From Collinsella sp. TM10-22 (GTDB lineage Bacteria > Actinomycetota > Coriobacteriia > Coriobacteriales > Coriobacteriaceae): a DNA stretch of 64,000 nucleotides. The position numbers and the translations under genes are program-made. Location of the stretch: assembly GCF_003466125.1 (NCBI RefSeq), contig NZ_QSOC01000001.1, positions 173,632 to 237,631 on the forward strand. Direction: 5' to 3'. Numbering within the stretch: position 1 is the stretch's first letter; every line of letters begins with the position of its first letter. Below, in pieces: positions 58,699 to 64,000 of the stretch. Below the pieces are notes generated by a model. The model searched no databases. It was not told the origin of the DNA and saw nothing but the letters and a program-made list of their open reading frames with translations.

Positions 58699-61125
58699 TT
58701 ACGCGTGCCAGATCTCGTCGCGGTACTCACGAATGGTACGGTCGCTCGAGAACCAGCCGCTCGAGGCGGTGTTGAGCAGGGCCTTGCGGTTCCAGGTCTC
58801 CTGGTCACCGTAGCTGCCGGTGAGCTTTTCCCACGCATCCACGTAGCTGCGGAAGTCGGCCATGACCAGGTCGGGATCGTTGTTGTTCATGAGCTCGTTG
58901 TAGATGCTCTCGAAGTTGCCCGAAAGACCCGCAAAGGTGTTGTCCTTGAGCTCGTCCATCACGCGGCCCAGACGCTCGCGATCGTTGTTGAGCGTATCCC
59001 AAGCAAAGTAGCTGTTCGATGCCCACAGCTGCTCGACCTCGGGGGCGGTCAGGCCAAAGATGGCCTCGTTCTCGCGGCCGGCCAGGTCGGCGATCTCGAT
59101 GTTGGCGCCGTCGAGGGTGCCCAGCGTAATGGCGCCGTTCATCATGAGCTTCATATTGGACGTGCCCGAGGCCTCCTTGCCGGCCGTGGAGATCTGCTCC
59201 GAGATCTCGGCGGCGGGGTAGATGAGCTGGGCGTTGCTCACACGGAAGTTGGGGATAAAGCAGACCTTCATGACCTCGTTGACGCGTGCATCATTGTTGA
59301 TGACGTCGGCCACGGAGTTAATGAGGCGGATGGTCTCCTTGGCAAAGGTGTAGCTCGAGGCTGCCTTGCCGCTAAAGATGAAGGTCGTCGGCGTCACGTG
59401 GAAGTTGGGATCGGCGATGCGACGGTTGTAGATGTCCATCACCTTCATGATGTTCATGAGCTGGCGCTTGTAGGCATGGAAGCGCTTTACCTGGACGTCG
59501 AAGACGGTGTTGGGGTCAATGACCAGACCGGTCTCGGCCTTAACGTAGGCGGCCAGACGCTCCTTGTTGGCGCGCTTGGAGGCACCCACGGCCTTCAGGA
59601 ACTCGGTGTCGTTCTGGAACTCTTTTAGTTTCTCCAGCTCAAAGGCGTCCTTGAGCCAGCCATCGCCAATCGCCTCGGTCACGAGCTTGGCATAGGTGGG
59701 GTTGGCCTCGGCAAAGAAGCGACGGTGCGAGATGCCGTTGGTCTTGTTGTTGAACTTCTCGGGCGTCAGGGCATAGAAGTCCTTGAGCACGATGTTCTTG
59801 ATGATGTCGGAGTGGATCTTGGCCACGCCGTTGACGCTATGGCTGCAGATCACGGACAGGTTGGCCATGCGAATCTCGCCGTCCCACAGAATGGCGGTCT
59901 GGCGCAGACGCTCCTGCCAGCCCTCCTGCGTGGTGTCGAACGACTCGTGCCAACGACGGCTGATCTCGTCGATGATCTGGTACACGCGGGGGAGGAGCTT
60001 GGAGAACGTGCCGATGGGCCACTTCTCCAGAGCCTCGGGCAGGATGGTGTGGTTGGTGTAGCTCACGACCTGCGTCACGATGTTCCATGCGTCGTCCCAC
60101 TCGAGCTTCTTCTCGTCGATGAGGATGCGCATGAGCTCGGGGCCGCACATGGCGGGGTGCGTGTCGTTGGTGTGGATGGCCACAAACTGCGGCAACAGCT
60201 CCCAGTTCGCGCCGTGCTCCTTCTCAAAGGTGTCGAGCAGGCTGTAGATGCCGGCCGAAACAAACAGGTACTCCTGCTTCAGGCGCAGCAGACGGCCGTG
60301 CTCGCCGGCGTCGTTGGGGTAGAGGATAGCGCTGATGGCCTCGGCCTCGGCGCGCTCAGCATCGGCCAGGGCATAGTCGCCACGGTTGAAGGCCTCCAGG
60401 TCAAAGTGCTCTTCGACCGGCTCGGCGGCCCAGACGCGCAGCTTGTTGACGGTCTCGCCGGCATAGCCCACAACGGGGATGTCATAGGGAACGGCCAGGA
60501 TGTCCTGCGTATCCACCGTGCGGTAGAACGTGCGGCCGTCCTCCTCAAAGCCCTCAACGCGGCCACCAAACTTGATGGTCACGGCCTTGTCCTGACGACG
60601 GACCTCCCAGGGATAGCCGTGGGTGAGCCACTCGTCAGTGGTCTCGACCTGGCTGCCGTTAACAATCTCCTGCTTAAACAGGCCGTAGCGGTAGCGCATG
60701 CCGTTGCCGTAGCCGGCAATGCCCTCGGCTGCCATGGAATCCAGGAAGCACGCGGCCAGACGGCCCAGGCCACCGTTGCCCAGTGCCGGATCGGGCTCCT
60801 GGTTCTCGATGACGGACAGGTCAAAGCCCATGTCGTCGAGCGCCTCGGCGACCATGTCGCGCACGCCAAAGTTGAGCAGGTAGTTGTCGAGCAGGCGGCC
60901 GATCAAAAACTCGATCGAGAAGTAGTACACACGCTTCTTGCCCTCGGCGGTGACGCGGGCGTCGCTCTTGGTGGCGACAGTGCGCGCCTTCTCGGCCACG
61001 AGCTTGGCCAGGGCGTTAAAGCGGTCCAGGTCGCTGGCGGCCTCGACGCTCTTGCCGCTGATGCTCATGACGGCATCGCGATAGAGCTCGGTAAACTCCT
61101 GCTTGTTGTCGAAGATCTTATTCAT
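58699..61125 (-). CDS. glgP: Glycogen/alpha-glucan phosphorylase
   Basis: 808 residues, full length. GNGGLGRLAACFLDS and the pyridoxal phosphate site EASGTSNMKLMMNGAITLGT (Lys in SNMK) are intact, as is HTNDTHPA. It releases glucose 1-phosphate from glycogen. AAAGGA precedes the ATG at 61125. Its place between glgC and glgB puts synthesis and breakdown in one run of genes. Confidence 0.97.
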   Translation of the reverse strand: MNKIFDNKQEFTELYRDAVMSISGKSVEAASDLDRFNALAKLVAEKARTVATKSDARVTAEGKKRVYYFSIEFLIGRLLDNYLLNFGVRDMVAEALDDMGFDLSVIENQEPDPALGNGGLGRLAACFLDSMAAEGIAGYGNGMRYRYGLFKQEIVNGSQVETTDEWLTHGYPWEVRRQDKAVTIKFGGRVEGFEEDGRTFYRTVDTQDILAVPYDIPVVGYAGETVNKLRVWAAEPVEEHFDLEAFNRGDYALADAERAEAEAISAILYPNDAGEHGRLLRLKQEYLFVSAGIYSLLDTFEKEHGANWELLPQFVAIHTNDTHPAMCGPELMRILIDEKKLEWDDAWNIVTQVVSYTNHTILPEALEKWPIGTFSKLLPRVYQIIDEISRRWHESFDTTQEGWQERLRQTAILWDGEIRMANLSVICSHSVNGVAKIHSDIIKNIVLKDFYALTPEKFNNKTNGISHRRFFAEANPTYAKLVTEAIGDGWLKDAFELEKLKEFQNDTEFLKAVGASKRANKERLAAYVKAETGLVIDPNTVFDVQVKRFHAYKRQLMNIMKVMDIYNRRIADPNFHVTPTTFIFSGKAASSYTFAKETIRLINSVADVINNDARVNEVMKVCFIPNFRVSNAQLIYPAAEISEQISTAGKEASGTSNMKLMMNGAITLGTLDGANIEIADLAGRENEAIFGLTAPEVEQLWASNSYFAWDTLNNDRERLGRVMDELKDNTFAGLSGNFESIYNELMNNNDPDLVMADFRSYVDAWEKLTGSYGDQETWNRKALLNTASSGWFSSDRTIREYRDEIWHA

Positions 61126-61219
61126 ACGTTCCTTTCCCCCGGGGACGGTTCCCCCGGAACGGCTATGACTTACATCCTACGCCCCGACGGGGCGGGTAAT
61201 TACAGAGGAAACGGCTTTG

Positions 61220-63478
61220 TTACGCGTCCTTGCCAGATGCCTTAACGGCGCCTGTCTTGGCCTTGGGAGCAGCCTTTTTGGCAGTTGCCTTCTTGGCCGT
61301 GGCGGACTTGGTCGAAGCCTTGGCAGCGGGCTTAGCAGCCTTTGCCTTAGCCAGAGCCTTCTTAGCAGCCGCGGCCTTGGGCTTTACCGAGGACGTGCGC
61401 TTCTTGGGCGCAGCCTTGGGAGCCTCCACCACCGGCGGCTTGTAGCTGCTGGGGCCGCGGCGCTTAAGCACCACGCCTGCCAGGCCGGGAACCTTAATCT
61501 CAATGGAGTCCATCTGCCCATTCCAGGGATAGGGCTCACTCGAGCAGGTGTAGGGCTCCACGCCGGCATAGCCGCTGCCGCCAAACTCGGGACGGTCGGA
61601 GTCAAAGATGACCTCCCAGTCACCCTCGCGCGGCACGCCCACGCGGAAGCTCTCGTAGCTCGCCGGGTCAAAGTTGATCAGGATCACCAGGTCGTCATCG
61701 ATGTCCTCGCCCTGACGCACAAAGCTCACGATGGACTGCTTGGAGTTGTCGGCGTCGATCCAGGTAAAGCCGTCGTCGGTGTAGCCGCGCTCGTACAGAG
61801 CGGGCTCGGCGGTGTACAGGTGGTTGAGCGCCTTGATAAACGCCTGATGATGACGGTGGGTCTCATACTCCTCGGTCAAGAACCACTGGATGGACTCGTA
61901 GTAGCGCCACTCGATAAACTGGCCGATCTCGTTGCCCATAAAGTTGAGCTTGGCACCGGGGTGCGTCATCTGGTAGAAGGCAAGCGTGCGCAGGCCGGCA
62001 AACTGGCGCCACCAGTCGCCCGGCATGCGGCCGATAAGCGAGCTCTTGCCGTGCACGACCTCGTCGTGGCTCAGCGGGCAAATGAAGTTCTCGGTAAAGG
62101 CATACATGATGGAGAACGTGAGCAGGCCGTGGTTGCCGGGGCGCCACGGAAAATCGGTCTGCATGTAGTGCAGGGTGTCGTTCATCCAGCCCATGTCCCA
62201 CTTGTAATGGAAGCCCAGGCCGCCGTCCTGCGGCGGATAGGTTACGAGCGGCCACGCGGTGGACTCCTCGGCCATCATCATCACGTCGGGGTAGTGTGCC
62301 TCCACGGCGGAGTTGACCTGACGGATAAACGCGCTGGCGTCCAGGTCCTCCTCGGTACCGTACTTGTTGAACTTCTTTTGGCCGGGATCGTCAATGCCAA
62401 AGTTGAGGTACAGCATGCTGGACACGCCGTCCATGCGAATGCCATCCACGTGGAAGTTCTCGACCCAATACAGCACGTTAGAGACCAGGAAGGAGCGGAC
62501 CTCGCCACGGGCGAAGTCGAACTTATGCGTGCCCCAGTTGGGGTGAATCTCGTGCTCAAACAGCATGTGGCCGTTAAAGGTGGCAAGGCCGTGGGAGTCG
62601 GCGCAAAAACCGCCGGGCACCCAGTCCATGATCACGCCAATGCCCGCCTCGTGGCACGCATCTATAAAGTGCATGAGCTGCTGCGGGTTGCCGTAGCGCG
62701 ACGTGGCGGCGTAGTAACCGGTTGTCTGGTAGCCCCAGGAGCCATCGAAGGGATGCTCCATAAGCGGCATGACCTCGATATGCGTGTAGCCCATGTCGCG
62801 CACGTAATCCACGAGCTCCACCGACAGGTCGTCGTAGGTGTAGAACTCACCGCGCTGCGCGGGGAAGGGATCCATGGGACCGGGGTAGTTGCCGTACTCA
62901 TCGGGCTCGCCCTGCGGCGCGTCACCGTGGCGCTTCCACGAGCCAATATGCACCTCGTAGATGTTCAGCGGCTGCGACATGTGGTTGTGGCCGGCGCGGC
63001 GCTTGAGCCACGCGGCGTCGTTCCACTTATAGCCGTCGAGGGCCCACAGCACGCTTGCCGTTCCCGGAGGGCACTCGGCCTTAAAAGCGTACGGATCGGC
63101 CTTGTAGAGCTTCTCGCCCTCGTTGGTCTCGATAAGGTATTTATAGAGCTGGCCCTGCTCGGCGCCAGGAATAAAGCCTTCCCAAATGGTGCTCGTATGC
63201 ACGGGCACCAGCGGGTTGGCTTCCTCATCCCAGTCGTTAAATTCGCCAATGACATGGACTCTCTTTACGTCGGGCGCCCAAACGCAAAAGCGCCAGCCGC
63301 GCGTACGGTTCTGCGTGTCGGGGTGCGCGCCCATCTTTTCCCAGCTGCGCTCCCACGTACCGATGCCAAACAGATAGACATCGTCCTTAGAGAGCTCCGG
63401 TGCGTGCGGGGCGGCTTTACGGGTAGCGGGCTTTTTGGTTGCTGGCTTTAGCTTTGTATCGCTCACGTTTGATCCCAT
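61220..63478 (-). CDS. glgB: 1,4-alpha-glucan branching enzyme with a Lys/Ala-rich tail
   Basis: About 752 residues. A CBM48-like N-terminal domain (GWRFCVWAPDVKRVHVIGEF) is followed by the GH13 barrel: nucleophile Asp in DGIRMDGVSSML, acid Glu in MMAEESTAWP and Asp in LSHDEVVHGKSS. The last roughly 75 residues are Lys/Ala/Thr-rich (AAAKKALAKAKAAKPAAKA and more), much like the GlgA tail. A short KPATKKPATRK also lies at the N-terminus. The start is uncertain: ATG 63478, ATG 63481 and GTG 63466 (after GGGA) are all possible. Confidence 0.92.
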   Translation of the reverse strand: MGSNVSDTKLKPATKKPATRKAAPHAPELSKDDVYLFGIGTWERSWEKMGAHPDTQNRTRGWRFCVWAPDVKRVHVIGEFNDWDEEANPLVPVHTSTIWEGFIPGAEQGQLYKYLIETNEGEKLYKADPYAFKAECPPGTASVLWALDGYKWNDAAWLKRRAGHNHMSQPLNIYEVHIGSWKRHGDAPQGEPDEYGNYPGPMDPFPAQRGEFYTYDDLSVELVDYVRDMGYTHIEVMPLMEHPFDGSWGYQTTGYYAATSRYGNPQQLMHFIDACHEAGIGVIMDWVPGGFCADSHGLATFNGHMLFEHEIHPNWGTHKFDFARGEVRSFLVSNVLYWVENFHVDGIRMDGVSSMLYLNFGIDDPGQKKFNKYGTEEDLDASAFIRQVNSAVEAHYPDVMMMAEESTAWPLVTYPPQDGGLGFHYKWDMGWMNDTLHYMQTDFPWRPGNHGLLTFSIMYAFTENFICPLSHDEVVHGKSSLIGRMPGDWWRQFAGLRTLAFYQMTHPGAKLNFMGNEIGQFIEWRYYESIQWFLTEEYETHRHHQAFIKALNHLYTAEPALYERGYTDDGFTWIDADNSKQSIVSFVRQGEDIDDDLVILINFDPASYESFRVGVPREGDWEVIFDSDRPEFGGSGYAGVEPYTCSSEPYPWNGQMDSIEIKVPGLAGVVLKRRGPSSYKPPVVEAPKAAPKKRTSSVKPKAAAAKKALAKAKAAKPAAKASTKSATAKKATAKKAAPKAKTGAVKASGKDA

Positions 63479-63703
63479 CATGACGCGGCAGCATGTTGCC
63501 TTGGTGACTAGATGCGAAAGGTCCAAGGCTGCACGAATCGAAGGGACGGCGATAGTTCTATGATTCATTCCACCTCGCGTGCTCGGTGGAACTTTCGGCA
63601 CGAAATACGATAACACCTGTTCGTTACTTTTATGGAGAAAAGTGGATTTGCGGCGATGTTTAATCGGCGAGCGCCATGTTTAGACCACTGACAGAATTGC
63701 AGT

Positions 63704-63791
63704 GGTAAAACTCTTGACAGTTTTACCAATTAGGGTTTCAAGATTGTTAGTTTGACGTTTGGTAAAACGTTTTTAGCAGGTTGTTTACCAT
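63704..63791. promoter_or_regulatory. Cluster of TGGTAAAAC-type operator candidates and promoter elements
   Basis: GGTAAAAC (63704-63711) and GTTTTACC (63720-63727) are perfect inverted repeats around TTGACA (63714-63719), a -35 element. TGGTAAAACG and GTTTACCA (63784-63791) follow before the HAD gene. The region 63600-63703 shows nothing else clear. Confidence 0.5.
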
Positions 63792-63812
63792 TTGACATTG
63801 AAAGGTATGTTT

Positions 63813-64000
63813 ATGTCCCTGACCGCCGCTCACAATGTCGCTTTTATTTTCGATTGCGACGGCACACTGGTTAATAGCACCCCCGTTTGGGCCTATGCCC
63901 AGCCCGAGTTATTGCACCGCCACGGTGTTGACGTGACGGTCGACGATTTTGCCCAGTTTGAGCATTTGTCGCTCGAGGACGAGTGCCAGGCCTACCACGA
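63813..64000 (+). CDS. HAD family hydrolase, beta-phosphoglucomutase-like (cut by the window end)
   Basis: The first 62 codons are visible. IFDCDGTLVNSTPVWAYAQP is HAD motif I with a helical cap start, as in beta-phosphoglucomutase and phosphoglycolate phosphatase relatives. AAAGG lies eight bases before ATG 63813. It is divergent from glgB across the operator-like cluster, which suits a role in maltose/glucose-phosphate metabolism, but the exact substrate is unknown. Confidence 0.85.
   Translation, partial: MSLTAAHNVAFIFDCDGTLVNSTPVWAYAQPELLHRHGVDVTVDDFAQFEHLSLEDECQAYH

Noticed and set aside
61217..63451. Long plus-strand open frame opposite glgB
   Set aside because: The product is Val/Leu/Gly/His-rich without domains. 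glgB on the minus strand has all GH13 motifs.

Overview
The window looks like chromosomal DNA from a gut actinobacterium of the class Coriobacteriia, most likely Collinsella or a close relative. This is an inference from GC-rich third codon positions, the mix of actinobacterial and Firmicute-like traits (SigB/SigF-type sigma factor, GlgC/GlgD pair, PTS sugar uptake), and a dense, mostly housekeeping gene content. No phage, insertion sequence, CRISPR array or rRNA operon was found.

Layout. 1-6.5 kb: a prepilin-peptidase-like gene, a dGTPase-family HD hydrolase, rarA, then an operon of a DUF948-like membrane protein, a degenerate RsbW-like protein, a SigB/F-type sigma factor and an AI-2E family transporter. 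6.5-20 kb: a small membrane protein (minus strand), alaS, and a long plus-strand block: ruvX, mltG, a YqeG-type HAD phosphatase, aroK, a 3-dehydroquinate synthase-like gene without its metal ligands, an M24 peptidase, efp, a Gls24-like gene, nusB, xseB, tlyA, nadK and recN. 20-28 kb: a fructose/PTS cluster with a divergent RpiR-type regulator, fruA, ptsH, ptsI and two tandem PfkB kinases. 28-32 kb: cca, two tandem tRNA-Glu(CTC) genes, a flippase-like membrane protein and a TetR-type regulator. 32-42.5 kb, minus strand: a radical SAM protein, a MacAB-like exporter, an L,D-transpeptidase, L-serine dehydratase and metK. 42.5-50 kb, plus strand: gltX, priA, def, fmt and rsmB. 50-64 kb, minus strand: an FmdB-like zinc ribbon, a neopullulanase/4-alpha-glucanotransferase fusion and a full glycogen set (glgA, glgD, glgC, glgP, glgB). 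A plus-strand HAD hydrolase is cut by the window end.

How the genes fit together. The glycogen genes form one minus-strand series covering ADP-glucose synthesis (glgC/D), polymerisation (glgA), branching (glgB) and phosphorolysis (glgP), with the amylase/MalQ fusion handling maltodextrins. GlgA and GlgB both carry histone H1-like Lys/Ala/Thr-rich tails. The PTS cluster supplies phosphotransfer (PtsI, HPr), fructose uptake (FruA) and the second phosphorylation (PfkB kinases).

The most unusual non-coding feature is a set of long intergenic palindromes. Two of them (near 23.5 and 41.0 kb) share a conserved core whose central hairpin differs by fully compensatory base changes, while their outer arms are unrelated in sequence. 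Others are inverted pairs, or single copies, of about 35-nt units, in the manner of REP/BIME elements. Several lie between a normal terminator and the next gene, so they are not simple terminators.
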